This document shows positions 37,314 through 47,951 of a DNA stretch of 64,000 nucleotides, one piece after another. Within the stretch, counting starts at the first letter, position 1; each line of letters opens with the position of its first letter. The notes below the pieces were generated by a model. The model saw only the letters and a list, made by a program, of their open reading frames with translations, had not been told where the DNA came from and did not search any database. The position numbers and the translations under genes are program-made. Source of the DNA: Helicobacter pylori PMSS1 (lineage in GTDB: Bacteria; Campylobacterota; Campylobacteria; Campylobacterales; Arcobacteraceae); assembly GCA_945883785.1 (NCBI GenBank), contig CAMCYD010000002.1, positions 45,329 through 109,328 on the forward strand, read 5' to 3'.

Positions 37314-39326
37314 TTACTCAATCGGATAAATAATCTCATCACCAGCTATATTTCGCACTTTAATCCTTTTTGGTTTTGAAGTTGCACTTATTTTTCCATT
37401 CCAAAATTCTTTTGTTTTATTTCCATCGACTATTACAAATCCATTTTTATCAATCTTAAGTTCGGTGTCACTTTGCCACACACCACTTTCATTTGTACAG
37501 TCCAAGCTTATATACTCAATAAGTTCCAACCCCTCTTTACTTATTTCTATTAAAGTGGCTTTCCCTAGCAATCCTTTTTTTGCATTAAAATCACTTATTT
37601 TTTGTTTGAGTCTATCGCTATAAAATAAATCTATTTTTACCTCATAAAAAAGTCCATCGCAGTTTAAAGTGAACTCAACAATATCATCAACCACCACAAA
37701 ATCCAAAATTTGTTTTAAATCTCTTAGTTCTACATCTATAAGAGTTTCATTATTCTCTTTGATAAACTTCTCTATCTCTTTCATATCTTCAACATCAATA
37801 TAGTACACAACAACTTTTCTAATCATCCCATCATAATCATCGAAATTATAAAGTTCTCTATTAACAATCTCATTGATGGCGACAATATCTAAAACTTTTT
37901 TTGTACTATCTTTGATATCAGGGACATGCACAGGAACCGTCCCATATTTACTATCAATAAAATATCCATACCAAAAAGAGCTTATCCCTATTGGTTTATT
38001 GGGAGTTATCCCTTGAAGAAGTGTTTTTAATTTTTCCATTGTTTGGATGGGATTTCTAAAAAGATTGATACCGTCTTGCACTTCAAGGATTTTAAAATCA
38101 GCTTTTTTTTCAACAAGTCTATCTCTTACGGTTTGGATAGAGTTGATACCAATATCACAGTGGATAAACTTCCGACCCAAATCATTTGCCACTTTCGCAG
38201 TAACTCCACTTCCTCCAAAAAAATCAGCCACAACCATATTTTTATTTGATGAAGCTTCTATGATTCGTGTCAATAATGCTTCTGGTTTTTGAGTAGCATA
38301 ATCCACCCTTTCATTTTCGCCAGCCATAGCAATACCTCTAATGTCATCCCAAATGTTATCAACACTACTCATTTTAAAATAATGTCCATTCTCTTTTTCC
38401 AAATAATATTTAAGTCGAATCGTCCCATTTGTTGTTCTTAAAATACCATTTTCTATTTTTATTTCACCACCTTTTGTAGTGTGTAATCTCCCTTCCTCAT
38501 AAAATTTAATTAAACTTGCATTTGTATATGTTCCAATATGGGAAGTTGAATAAAATCCAAGTTCATCTTCATAAAAATTTTCTTTTGCTTCCTCTTTTGA
38601 ATATATTTTTTTTGTCTGCGAACCGTTCCAAATAGCTTCTTCGTTTTTAGTATATACAAATATATAATCAGCATTTTTACTATAATATTCACTATGTGTT
38701 TTCATACCACGGCTTACTTCTCTTCTCCAAATGATTTCATTTCTAAAATTCTCTTCTCCAAAAACCTCATCCATTAAAATCTTTACATAATGCCCAATAT
38801 GCCAATCAAGATGGACATAGATGCTCGCCGTATCACTCATCACAGACTTGATAGCCATCAGATTTTCAAACATCCAAGAGAGATAATCCTCTTTGTTCCA
38901 AATATCCCCATACATTTTTTCTTCAAAAGCTACAAGCTCACTAAATTCTAGCTGTTCTTCTGCTTTTTTGATTTTTTCGACAAGTTGGGGATTTCTTCGT
39001 ATATAAACTTTTTTAGCATAATCTGCTCCACTAGCAAATGGCGGGTCGATATAGACCAAATCAACTTTCATATCATTTTCTTTCAGATATGCACAAGCAG
39101 AGAGACATTCCCCACGGATAACAAGATTAGGAACCTCATCATTTTTCGGCTTTTCCCCCACAGTTTCAAGTTCGGTGAGTTCATAGTACGGAATCCCTCG
39201 TAAAATTCGCTCAAATGATTTATGATTGTCTTTATAGCTAAGAACTCTTTGTGTTCTTGTGATATTGTTCAATATCGCTTGACCTCGCACAGGTGATTTG
39301 TCATAAGGCATATATCGTATTGGCAT
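37314..39326 (-). CDS. mod: Type III restriction-modification DNA methyltransferase (Mod)
   Basis: 670 residues. DPPF at 94-97 (VYIDPPFASGADY) is the catalytic motif IV and comes before the SAM motif VVADFFGGSGVTAKVANDLGRKF (in part ADFFGGSG), the beta-class order of type III Mod proteins, which usually methylate adenine. The region between and after holds the target-recognition part; the recognition sequence cannot be predicted. One base separates it from res. No simple-sequence tract for phase variation was seen in it. Confidence 0.92.
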   Translation of the reverse strand: MPIRYMPYDKSPVRGQAILNNITRTQRVLSYKDNHKSFERILRGIPYYELTELETVGEKPKNDEVPNLVIRGECLSACAYLKENDMKVDLVYIDPPFASGADYAKKVYIRRNPQLVEKIKKAEEQLEFSELVAFEEKMYGDIWNKEDYLSWMFENLMAIKSVMSDTASIYVHLDWHIGHYVKILMDEVFGEENFRNEIIWRREVSRGMKTHSEYYSKNADYIFVYTKNEEAIWNGSQTKKIYSKEEAKENFYEDELGFYSTSHIGTYTNASLIKFYEEGRLHTTKGGEIKIENGILRTTNGTIRLKYYLEKENGHYFKMSSVDNIWDDIRGIAMAGENERVDYATQKPEALLTRIIEASSNKNMVVADFFGGSGVTAKVANDLGRKFIHCDIGINSIQTVRDRLVEKKADFKILEVQDGINLFRNPIQTMEKLKTLLQGITPNKPIGISSFWYGYFIDSKYGTVPVHVPDIKDSTKKVLDIVAINEIVNRELYNFDDYDGMIRKVVVYYIDVEDMKEIEKFIKENNETLIDVELRDLKQILDFVVVDDIVEFTLNCDGLFYEVKIDLFYSDRLKQKISDFNAKKGLLGKATLIEISKEGLELIEYISLDCTNESGVWQSDTELKIDKNGFVIVDGNKTKEFWNGKISATSKPKRIKVRNIAGDEIIYPIE

Positions 39327-39327
39327 T

Positions 39328-42072
39328 TTAGTTTTCCTTGAAAAATTGTGTTATTTTTTTATCTAAGTTGCTTAGATTTTCATCGATACTTTTACTATCT
39401 TCAAGATACAAAAAGTCAAATTTGTTGTATCCAAAAGCTGTATTGTTTGTTGCGATAAATTCCCCATCAACAAACTCTTTTTTAGCTTTGAATTTTTCAT
39501 CATTTGCGAAACCTTCCCCTTTTGTTTCCAAAATCAAAACTTTTTGTATCCTGTTTTGCTCATCTCGTTTGATGATGAGAAAGTCTGTAGTATAGCGACC
39601 GATATATTTGTAGCTATTTGGAAGTTTTTTGAAGCACTCTATTACAAATTCACTCAAGCCTCGTTCTCCGTTGTAATAAATCTCCAAGCCATGAAAATTA
39701 AATGTAAAAAATCGCTCTAAAATAGTTTTTTCAAGATTACTTTGTTTGAAGTTGTATGGCAAATAATGAAAAGATTTTTCTTTGTTTTTTGTTGCCATTT
39801 CGAGGTTTTCACTTAAGAGATTGATAGCTTCATCTGTTTTCCCTTGTGAAATCAAATCTATACTTTGTGTTTTCTTATTATTTGTAAATTCAGCTATAAA
39901 ATTTGGATTAGCATCAGCTTCCAATATCTGATTCACACCTTTTTGCGACGGATAGAGTTTAGAGTTGTTTTCGATTGTCTTTAAATTTTCTACTATAAGG
40001 ATACTTGATTCCTCTTTTAATTTTTCCATTTTAGAATGTACTTCTCTTTTGATACTAAAACAAAGAGCTATATCGTTATAAACCAATTCCAAAGTGTCAA
40101 TTGTATTGTAAATCTCTTGGAGCTCTTTTTGATATGGTTTTGTGTCAATTTGCATAAAGCTATTTTTTTCTATCTGAAATAAAAATGCTTCAAAACTTAC
40201 CTTACTAGAACTGTGTTCAAAAAATGCAGATTTGAAAGCCGTATCTTTGAAATCGCCACTTTTTATAAGCACTCTCTTTGCTTTATAGTTGTCACTATGC
40301 AGTAAGATAGCTTCCAATTTTCGTTTTGTATTTGAGTCTTTTTCAATATTTGCCATTGTGTAGTGGATACGAAGTTGGTAAAAATCTATTTTTGGTAATT
40401 TTAGATGTTCACTTCTTGAAATCCTTTGAATCCTATTTACCCCAGAAAATCTTTGCAATCTATTTATCTCTTCAATAGAGCTATTTTGTTCTTTTTTTAG
40501 CTGTTCATTTAAAATTTTAGCATTTGATTCATTCAACCAAATAAGAGCCGTATTACTATTTTTATCCACTTCTCGTAAACATCTACACGATGTTTGGAGT
40601 ACCATATTTTTTGGACTATCACCACTTCCACTTAAAATTACAGAAGTCAAACTTCTACAATCCCAGCCCTCTTTTCCTACTTGCACTAAGAGAATATATC
40701 TTTTTTGACTACTTGGAAAATCCAGCATTCTAAATTCAAACTCCCAACTTCCATCAACTTTGTATTCTTTATTTCCTTTGTGAAATTTTAAAATCTCCTC
40801 TTTTGGAATGTGAAGTGAAAGTAAATGAGGATAAACAACAGTTTCCAAATCCTCAATACTACTACAATAAATAGCACATTTTGCTATCGTTCCATCTTCA
40901 TAAACTTTTGTTTTATAAAGCTTATCAAAGTCGTTTATCGCTTGTGTAAGAATCTCTTTTTTCTCTAAATTTGCACTTTTGACCATAGGAAGTTTGAGAA
41001 ATTTTTCTATCGCTGTGGTAAGGGGATAGTAATATACGGTATTTGTGATAGTTGAAAATCTAAAAGAATCCACTTCATTGATAAATATCTTTTCTGGGGA
41101 ATTTAAATAAGGTGTTCCACTAAAACCTAAAACAGTTGTGATATTTCCTTTTTCATTCCACCAAGAAACTACTTGTCGAAGTTTTATCTCATCGGAAGCT
41201 GCATGATGGACTTCATCTATCAGAATGGAAAGGTTTGGAATAAGGGCTATTTTTTGTTTGAGTTCATTTTCTACAATCTCATCTTTCGAAAAAAGTTCAT
41301 TCAGTTTACCATCTAAAATAACTTTTTCAGCATTGACTACAAAAACTTGCCCGAAAGGATTTGGCAATATAGTGAGGACTTTCGCTGCATTTGGATTGTT
41401 TGCAAGATTTGATTTTTTAGCTGTTTTTGGTACATCTAACACATCAAATTGCAAAATCTTTTTAACCGCATCTGCTTCATTCTTTGGTAACACCCAGCTA
41501 CCATCAAAAGAAGCTATTGATTTCAGTGATGGGGCTATTGAGTTTTTGAGTCCAGAAGGGATAAGTATCAAAAAGTTGTGTGCAAAATTTTTGTTCTCTG
41601 GTTCTTTTGCAGCAAAATGTAAATCAAGATAAATAAAAGATGCCATAAGATAAGTCTTACCAGCTCCCATTGGCAAGGATAAAAGATAATCACTGTAGTT
41701 TACCCCATAAAAAATTTGCTTCATAATCGCTTCATAGTCTATTGGCTGATGGGTTTGAATAGCTTTTGCTAGAGATGGTAAATCTTTTTTTGCAAAATTA
41801 TAAAGAGAGAGTTTTTTTATCTCTCCTCTCTCAAACAAAGCTAGTTCAAAACCATCCAAACTATCATTATTGATAAAAAATCCAGCTGCAAAAAGCTCCC
41901 ACAACGGCTTATTTTCCCCTTTAATTTTGAGAAATAAGTAAATCTCAATCGCTTCAATTTGGGCAACTCTCAGTGCTTTTCTCTCTTTTATATAGTGTAA
42001 CAATTCTTTGATAGTGCATTCTGAAGATTCCAACCATCTATTTTTGAATTTTTGAATTGTATTGAAAAGCAT
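39328..42072 (-). CDS. res: Type III restriction enzyme Res subunit (helicase-nuclease)
   Basis: 914 residues. Walker A at 134-140 (PMGAGKT), DEAH-type box ILIDEVHHAAS, SF2 motif III VLGFSGTPYLN, and motif VI region LQTSCRCLREV. A C-terminal PD-(D/E)xK nuclease is visible as TDFLIIKRDEQ...VLILETKGEGF. Cuts DNA with Mod after ATP-driven movement or communication. It lies 4 bases after proS and looks intact. Confidence 0.92.
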   Translation of the reverse strand: MLFNTIQKFKNRWLESSECTIKELLHYIKERKALRVAQIEAIEIYLFLKIKGENKPLWELFAAGFFINNDSLDGFELALFERGEIKKLSLYNFAKKDLPSLAKAIQTHQPIDYEAIMKQIFYGVNYSDYLLSLPMGAGKTYLMASFIYLDLHFAAKEPENKNFAHNFLILIPSGLKNSIAPSLKSIASFDGSWVLPKNEADAVKKILQFDVLDVPKTAKKSNLANNPNAAKVLTILPNPFGQVFVVNAEKVILDGKLNELFSKDEIVENELKQKIALIPNLSILIDEVHHAASDEIKLRQVVSWWNEKGNITTVLGFSGTPYLNSPEKIFINEVDSFRFSTITNTVYYYPLTTAIEKFLKLPMVKSANLEKKEILTQAINDFDKLYKTKVYEDGTIAKCAIYCSSIEDLETVVYPHLLSLHIPKEEILKFHKGNKEYKVDGSWEFEFRMLDFPSSQKRYILLVQVGKEGWDCRSLTSVILSGSGDSPKNMVLQTSCRCLREVDKNSNTALIWLNESNAKILNEQLKKEQNSSIEEINRLQRFSGVNRIQRISRSEHLKLPKIDFYQLRIHYTMANIEKDSNTKRKLEAILLHSDNYKAKRVLIKSGDFKDTAFKSAFFEHSSSKVSFEAFLFQIEKNSFMQIDTKPYQKELQEIYNTIDTLELVYNDIALCFSIKREVHSKMEKLKEESSILIVENLKTIENNSKLYPSQKGVNQILEADANPNFIAEFTNNKKTQSIDLISQGKTDEAINLLSENLEMATKNKEKSFHYLPYNFKQSNLEKTILERFFTFNFHGLEIYYNGERGLSEFVIECFKKLPNSYKYIGRYTTDFLIIKRDEQNRIQKVLILETKGEGFANDEKFKAKKEFVDGEFIATNNTAFGYNKFDFLYLEDSKSIDENLSNLDKKITQFFKEN

Positions 42073-42076
42073 TTTT

Positions 42077-43777
42077 TCATTTTCCTTGTAAAACTTCTAC
42101 GATATCTTCTACTCGGATATCCTCTTTTTCTCCACTTTTTCTATCCACCAATTCAACAAGCCCCTCACTCAATTTTTTCCCAATAACAACTGCATAAGGG
42201 AAACCAATAAGTTCAAAATCACTCATCTTAAATCCAAATCGCTCTTTTACCCTATCATCCATAATCACTTCAATCCCAGCTGATTTCAACCCTTCATAGA
42301 TTTGAGTTCCAGCTGTCATCTCCTCTTCATTTTTTCCATTTGAGATGATGATATCCACAAAAAATGGTGCTGTTTCTTTTGTCCAGATACACCCTTTTTC
42401 GTCGTGACTTTGCTCAATTACAGCCGCTATGAGTCTACTTACCCCAATCCCATAAGTTCCCATCTCAAATGGTTTACTTTTTCCATTGTTGTCTAAAAAG
42501 TTTGCTCCAAGTGCTTTTGAATATTTATCTCCAAGTTGAAAAATATGCCCAACTTCTATCCCTTTTGTATAGCTTAGTTTTCCGCCACAACACTCACAAA
42601 TATCGCCCTCTTTAACAGCCACCAAATCAAAATAAACATCTTCGCTCAAAAAACAAACTTCAACACCACCAAGATGATAATCCGCTTCATTTGCTCCGCA
42701 AACCATATCGTTTTCATCTCTCAGTTCACTGTCTATTCTAAACATCACATTTGATGGAAGCACTTTGATGCCTACATATCCAGCCACAAGCCCTGCATTG
42801 CGTATCTCTTCTTCACTAATATCTGCTAATTCCAAAGCATTAACGCTATTGCAAGCTTTTGTCTCTTCAAGTTCATCATCCCCTCTTACAAAAAATACAG
42901 CTACTTTTTCACCGTCTTCATAGATTGCTTTTTTGATAACTGCTTTGATTGTTTGAGATGGCTCAATCTCTAAAAATCTACTCAAATCCTCGATAGTTTT
43001 TGTGTTTGGAGTGCTTATTTTTCCGTTTAATAAACTTTTTTTAGCCCCAAATTGTCGTGGTTTTCGCTTTGCTGCCTCGATATTTGCACCATAATTACAA
43101 CTATCACAAACAACAATCGTATCCTCTCCACTATTTGCAAGCACATGAAACTCTTTACTTCCAGTTCCACCAATTGCTCCACTATCAGCATCAACGATTC
43201 TAAAATCAAGCCCAAGTCTTGTAAAGATTTTTTTATAAGTTTCCTCCATAAGTGAAAATTCTCGTTTCATATCTTCAGTATCGGCATGAAAAGAATAGCC
43301 ATCTTTCATCAAAAATTCTCTTCCTCTCATCAGCCCAAATCGTGGTCGTGCTTCATCTCTAAATTTTGTATTTATTTGATAAAGATTGAGTGGTAAGTCT
43401 TTATAGCTTGTTACTCTATTTTTGACTAACTCAACCATAGCTTCTTCATTTGTTGGGCTTAAGACAAAACCATTGTTTTTTCTATCTTTGATTCGAAGCA
43501 TTTCAAGTCCCATTTTAGAAGCTCTTCCGCTATTTTCCCAAAATTCGATTGGAGTTACAAATGAAAGTTGCACCTCCATCGCTCCACTATTATCAAGTTC
43601 CTCTTTTACTACATTTCTTATCTTATCAAGTACGATTTTCCCTAGTGGCAAGTAGTTATAAAGTCCACTTCCGCTTGTATTGATAAATCCAGCTCGAAGT
43701 AAAAATTGATGGCTTGGCAAAGTCGCATCGTTTGGTGTTTCTTTTGTTGTTGGTATAAAAAGTTTTGAGAATTTCAT
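42077..43777 (-). CDS. proS: Prolyl-tRNA synthetase
   Basis: 566 residues, bacterial-type class II enzyme. Motif 2 and 3 regions appear as [28 protein letters not shown] (in part [17 protein letters not shown]) and [17 protein letters not shown] YbaK-like editing domain lies between them (about 225-395), and an anticodon-binding domain is at the C terminus. It follows hemA with a one-base gap. Confidence 0.97.
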   Translation of the reverse strand: MKFSKLFIPTTKETPNDATLPSHQFLLRAGFINTSGSGLYNYLPLGKIVLDKIRNVVKEELDNSGAMEVQLSFVTPIEFWENSGRASKMGLEMLRIKDRKNNGFVLSPTNEEAMVELVKNRVTSYKDLPLNLYQINTKFRDEARPRFGLMRGREFLMKDGYSFHADTEDMKREFSLMEETYKKIFTRLGLDFRIVDADSGAIGGTGSKEFHVLANSGEDTIVVCDSCNYGANIEAAKRKPRQFGAKKSLLNGKISTPNTKTIEDLSRFLEIEPSQTIKAVIKKAIYEDGEKVAVFFVRGDDELEETKACNSVNALELADISEEEIRNAGLVAGYVGIKVLPSNVMFRIDSELRDENDMVCGANEADYHLGGVEVCFLSEDVYFDLVAVKEGDICECCGGKLSYTKGIEVGHIFQLGDKYSKALGANFLDNNGKSKPFEMGTYGIGVSRLIAAVIEQSHDEKGCIWTKETAPFFVDIIISNGKNEEEMTAGTQIYEGLKSAGIEVIMDDRVKERFGFKMSDFELIGFPYAVVIGKKLSEGLVELVDRKSGEKEDIRVEDIVEVLQGK

Positions 43778-43778
43778 T

Positions 43779-45092
43779 TTAATCTATTTCCTTATAATTA
43801 TGTATTGTTTCATTATCGAGTTGTATTCCAAAAAGATTTTGGGTTGTATTAAGCATTTCATCACCTTTTAAAGATATTGAAACCTCTTTGAGTTTAGTAG
43901 TTGGAGTATGCAAAAACTCTGCCATTATCGACTTACAAAGCTTCTCAATATTTACAATATCATCACTATTTATAAATCTTTTTTTGATAGCATTTTGTAT
44001 TTTCTTTTCAATAATAGCATCACTTTTTGCCCTAATACTTTTAATAACTGGTTCAACAGAAAGCGTTTTAAGCCAAATATAAAACTCTTCTGTCATCGTC
44101 CCAACTATCCCAAAAGCTTCTTTTGCTTGACCTGCTCGAAGTTCTAAAGTTTCATTCACTATACATTGCAAATCATCGACACTATAGATATTTACCCCAT
44201 CAATTTGCATCTCTTCAATATCTCTAGGAAGTGCGATATCAAACCAATTTCGTTCTTCTTTCAATGGCCGTATCATCTCTTTTTTGACAATAGGATAAGG
44301 GGCTGATGTAGCAGTGACCAGTAGTTGCATAGAATTCAAAAGCTGTTCTAGCAATTCATATGGTTGCACATCTATCTGTGATGCCTTGTAATTTGCGCCA
44401 TTTCCGTCCATAATGATAGAATGGGCTAACACCCTTGCTTTTTTGATATTTCGACTGCAAATAACCACATCAAATCCACTTTTTAAAAGGTGGCGACAAG
44501 CAAGTTCGCTCATCTCCCCTGCACCAATCACAAGGGCTTTCACACCCGATGAGTCTTTATAAAGTTGTTTTGCTTTTGCCACCGCCGTTGAAGCAACTGA
44601 AACAGAACCAGTCCCAAGTTGGGTGATATTTCGCACACGAGCTGCACATTTGAAAGCAAAATTCATAACTCGTGAGAGTTTTTGTCCTGCGAAATCTTTT
44701 TCTAATGCAAATTTAAAAGCATCTTTGAGTTGCCCTGCTATTTGTGTTTCACCAACAACAAGGCTATCAAGTGAAGATGCAACTGTGAAAAGATGATAAA
44801 TCGCTGCTTTATTTTCATAGACATCGGCTCGCTCTTTTAAATCTCCGTACTCCAATTCACTCCGCTTTGAAAAAAGTTTTAAAACCTCATTTGATGAATT
44901 GACACAGCACTGGACACTAGCGATGAGTTCCACTCTGTTGCAAGTTGAGACAAGCATTGCCTCATTGATATGTTCATTTTGAAGCACTTGTTTCAAAAAT
45001 GTTTCTTTTTCTAATTCATTTCCAAATGATAGTTTTTCTCTTGTTTTGATGTCGGTATTTTTGTGAGTAAAACTAACTATTAAATATTCCAT
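43779..45092 (-). CDS. hemA: Glutamyl-tRNA reductase
   Basis: 437 residues from the ATG at 45092 ([15 protein letters not shown]); further in-frame starts exist up to 45134 but give an N terminus unlike the family. Makes glutamate-1-semialdehyde for haem. Catalytic Cys in [10 protein letters not shown], the [15 protein letters not shown] motif, and the NADPH domain [17 protein letters not shown] (here ALVIGAGEM). First gene of the hemA-proS-res-mod-ovoA-lyase run; divergent from the antiporter. Confidence 0.95.
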   Translation of the reverse strand: MEYLIVSFTHKNTDIKTREKLSFGNELEKETFLKQVLQNEHINEAMLVSTCNRVELIASVQCCVNSSNEVLKLFSKRSELEYGDLKERADVYENKAAIYHLFTVASSLDSLVVGETQIAGQLKDAFKFALEKDFAGQKLSRVMNFAFKCAARVRNITQLGTGSVSVASTAVAKAKQLYKDSSGVKALVIGAGEMSELACRHLLKSGFDVVICSRNIKKARVLAHSIIMDGNGANYKASQIDVQPYELLEQLLNSMQLLVTATSAPYPIVKKEMIRPLKEERNWFDIALPRDIEEMQIDGVNIYSVDDLQCIVNETLELRAGQAKEAFGIVGTMTEEFYIWLKTLSVEPVIKSIRAKSDAIIEKKIQNAIKKRFINSDDIVNIEKLCKSIMAEFLHTPTTKLKEVSISLKGDEMLNTTQNLFGIQLDNETIHNYKEID

Positions 45093-45223
45093 AAGTCTCA
45101 ATTCCATTGTTTTAATAAAGGATAGATTATACAACTTTCTTACTTTTGATATTATTTTGAGGGATTTCTTTTTGATTTCACATTATTTATATGATATATT
45201 ACCGCCAAAAATGAAAGGCTTTG

Positions 45224-46825
45224 ATGGATCAGGTTATTTTAATTATATTGGCAACAGGGACAGTCGCTGTTATTTTAGGGATTATTCTCAAAAGATTTGA
45301 TGTTCCGCCAATTGTCGGATATATATTTTCAGGGATGATTTTAGTAAATATCATCGGTGGGAATGCTCAAAATTCTCATATTTTAGAACAAATTGCAGAA
45401 TTTGGAATTGTATTTTTGATGTTCACAATTGGACTAGAGATGAAGCTAGAAAATCTTATGCAACTTAAAAAACAAGTTTTTCTCTATGGTGGACTTCAAG
45501 TTGGATTAACACTTGTTTTATTTACAACTTTAGCCTACTTTGCAGTTGGCTTAGATATCAAAACTTCTATAGTCATAGGTGGTGCATTATCTCTTTCATC
45601 AACGGCGATTGTCCTTAAAATTCTCAACGACACAAACAATATCACAAAATATTACGGTCAAAACTCTTTAGGGATCCTTATTTTTCAAGACTTAGCCGTT
45701 ATCCCACTTTTATTAGTTATCACTATGTTGTCAAGTAGCAATAGTAATGTTAGCACTTTACTTGGAGATATTATCTTGTCCAGTATTGTATTATTTATTG
45801 TCATGTTGGTTTTTGGAAAATATTTTTTAAATCATATTTTAAAACTTGTAAACAAAGCAGATACTCATGAACTTTTTATTTTGATAGTTTTAATTATCGC
45901 TATTGGGTCAAGTTATTTTGCTCATTATCTTGGATTTACTTACTCTATGGGTGCATTTATTGGTGGTATGCTTATCGCAGAAACTCACTATAAACACCAA
46001 ATAGAAGCTGATCTTATCCCTTTTAGAGATCTTTTTTTAGCCCTCTTTTTTGTAACAGTTGGGATGCAAATTAATATTCACTTTTTTCTTTCACATATTA
46101 TTCAAGTTTTCGGCTTAAGTTTTATGATTATGTTTTTAAAAGCGATTGTTATTTTTGGGATAATCTACTTTTTTGTTGGGAAAAGAGTGGCATTTCAAAC
46201 CTCTCTCATCATTGCCCAAGTAGGTGAATTTGCATTTGTTGTCTTTACTCAAGCTATCCATAATACACTTTTAAGTCAAGAAACAGGGCAACTCTTGACA
46301 CTTGCTGTTATTATTTCAATGATTGCCACACCTTTTATTTTAAAAAATGTTGAACGAATTACCAATAAAGTTTTAAAGAAAACAGATATCAAAAGTCAAA
46401 TATTGAATGTTGAAAAAAAATCTCTTCAAAATCATATTATCGTTTGCGGTTATGGTAGTTTTGGAAAACAAATCCTTTTAAATCTCAAGAAAAACAATAT
46501 AGATCATATTGCAATTATTGATAATTATGAATTTTTTGAAGATGCTTTTGCCAAGGGAGAAAAAGTAATATTTGGAAATCCAGCACAACGACATATACTA
46601 AGTGAAGCTGGACTTCAAAAAGCAAAAGCTGTAATTATTGCCTTTCATGATTTGGAGGATATTGAACTTTTATCGCACACTATTAAAGATTTAAACAAAA
46701 AAGTAAAGATTTTAGCAAAAGTAACAAAAAAAAGCGTCCTATCTGATACTATTGATAGTGAAAATTTTATCGATATCTATGATTATACAGCTGAATTATT
46801 GGTAGAAAAAGCGACCGCACGATGA
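45224..46825 (+). CDS. CPA2-family monovalent cation:proton antiporter with RCK domain (KefB/C-like)
   Basis: 533 residues from ATG 45224, with AAAGG 5 bases upstream (a TTG directly before it is in frame but not needed). About 12 membrane segments (1-385) including GGALSLSSTAIVLKIL and a QDLAVIPLLL segment typical of CPA2 exchangers. Residues about 405-533 are a TrkA-N regulatory domain (IIVCGYGSFGKQILLNL). Likely K+ or Na+ exchange for pH or detoxification; the ion is unknown. Confidence 0.9.
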   Translation: MDQVILIILATGTVAVILGIILKRFDVPPIVGYIFSGMILVNIIGGNAQNSHILEQIAEFGIVFLMFTIGLEMKLENLMQLKKQVFLYGGLQVGLTLVLFTTLAYFAVGLDIKTSIVIGGALSLSSTAIVLKILNDTNNITKYYGQNSLGILIFQDLAVIPLLLVITMLSSSNSNVSTLLGDIILSSIVLFIVMLVFGKYFLNHILKLVNKADTHELFILIVLIIAIGSSYFAHYLGFTYSMGAFIGGMLIAETHYKHQIEADLIPFRDLFLALFFVTVGMQINIHFFLSHIIQVFGLSFMIMFLKAIVIFGIIYFFVGKRVAFQTSLIIAQVGEFAFVVFTQAIHNTLLSQETGQLLTLAVIISMIATPFILKNVERITNKVLKKTDIKSQILNVEKKSLQNHIIVCGYGSFGKQILLNLKKNNIDHIAIIDNYEFFEDAFAKGEKVIFGNPAQRHILSEAGLQKAKAVIIAFHDLEDIELLSHTIKDLNKKVKILAKVTKKSVLSDTIDSENFIDIYDYTAELLVEKATAR

Positions 46826-46946
46826 TGCTTTTGCTCAATTTCTTCGTTGAAATTTAGTAAAATTCATTTACTTTCAAGTAAGCTCCTCAATTTGACTGTG
46901 TTTAGCCTTGAACTTGAACAAAATCCTCTATTGTGCAATAGTTTCA

Positions 46947-47951
46947 TTATTTCCTAAACACAGCAACTTTAAATCTATCCCCCATCCCAACTGGTTCAAG
47001 TAAAGTTTTTACTTTATTTGCTTCCCTTAGGTAAGTTTTTTCATCTGCATTTTTATGGAGTATCTCAAGAAGCTCTATGATTCCAAATCGCACAAGCCCT
47101 TTTAGTTGTGTTTCATAGATGATATTTTCTACCCCAGCATCTTGAAAACAGTCAATCAAAAATGAAAAATTGACATCAAAAGTGATATCCGATTTTTTAT
47201 AAAGCTCTTTTAAATCAAGATTCTCTTCAAAAAGTGGAAATACTTGATGTTTACTATAAACTCTACAAGAGAAATCATTTCGTGGGAAATGGTCACCATA
47301 ATCAAAAGTGATAAATTCAAACTTTTCTATTTTACTCACTAAAGTTTTGACAAATGGTGCAAAAGAAAGGGGGAGCTCCCCTTTGGTTATGAAATATTTT
47401 TGACATAATTTTTGTATCACTTCATCTTCACATTTTTGAAATGTTATCGTATGATTTTCAACAAAACCTTGCTCCAAAATACCATCTTTTGTAAAAATCA
47501 GCTCACAAGGGAAAGCATCAAAAATTTCATTTGCTACAACAATAGCACTTTGTAAGTTAACCTCATCAAGAGATTTGTAATGTTGAAATTTGATATGGTT
47601 TCCAAAAGATTGTAGAAGGTACTCTTTTTGTTTCTCTCTCAGATTTTCATATCTTTCAACTATCGCAAACGAAAGAGTTTGAAGTAACTCTGGTTTGAGA
47701 GTATAGATAAACTGAATAATATCTGCCATCAAATAGCCATGATGTGCCCCAATCTCTACAATAGTAGTGTTTGTTGGGACAAAACCACTTTCAATCGTTT
47801 CAATTATCCTTTTTGCGATACTCCCACCAAAAAGCTGACTGGCACTCACTGCGGTAAAAAAGTCACCCTCTTTCCCTATCGTTTTGTAGTTAGAATAATA
47901 CCCATCCTCTCCATACAACCACTCATCAAAATACTCACTAAATGGTTGCAT
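46947..47951 (-). CDS. SAM-dependent methyltransferase, MidA/NDUFAF7 family (COG1565)
   Basis: 334 residues. N terminus PFSEYFDEWLYGEDGYYSN and the GDFFTAVSASQLFGGSIA segment are typical of the family, with SAM motif TTIVEIGAHHGYLMADI and NEIFDAFPCELIF. The mitochondrial relative NDUFAF7 methylates an Arg of the NuoD homologue; whether the bacterial protein acts on complex I is unknown. It overlaps the tolC-type gene by 14 bases. Bases 46826-46946 before it hold no clear feature. Confidence 0.85.
   Translation of the reverse strand: MQPFSEYFDEWLYGEDGYYSNYKTIGKEGDFFTAVSASQLFGGSIAKRIIETIESGFVPTNTTIVEIGAHHGYLMADIIQFIYTLKPELLQTLSFAIVERYENLREKQKEYLLQSFGNHIKFQHYKSLDEVNLQSAIVVANEIFDAFPCELIFTKDGILEQGFVENHTITFQKCEDEVIQKLCQKYFITKGELPLSFAPFVKTLVSKIEKFEFITFDYGDHFPRNDFSCRVYSKHQVFPLFEENLDLKELYKKSDITFDVNFSFLIDCFQDAGVENIIYETQLKGLVRFGIIELLEILHKNADEKTYLREANKVKTLLEPVGMGDRFKVAVFRK

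Noticed and set aside
37314-39326. Phase-variable mod gene
   Set aside because: Type III mod genes often carry simple repeats, but no homopolymer or short tandem tract long enough was found in or before this one.
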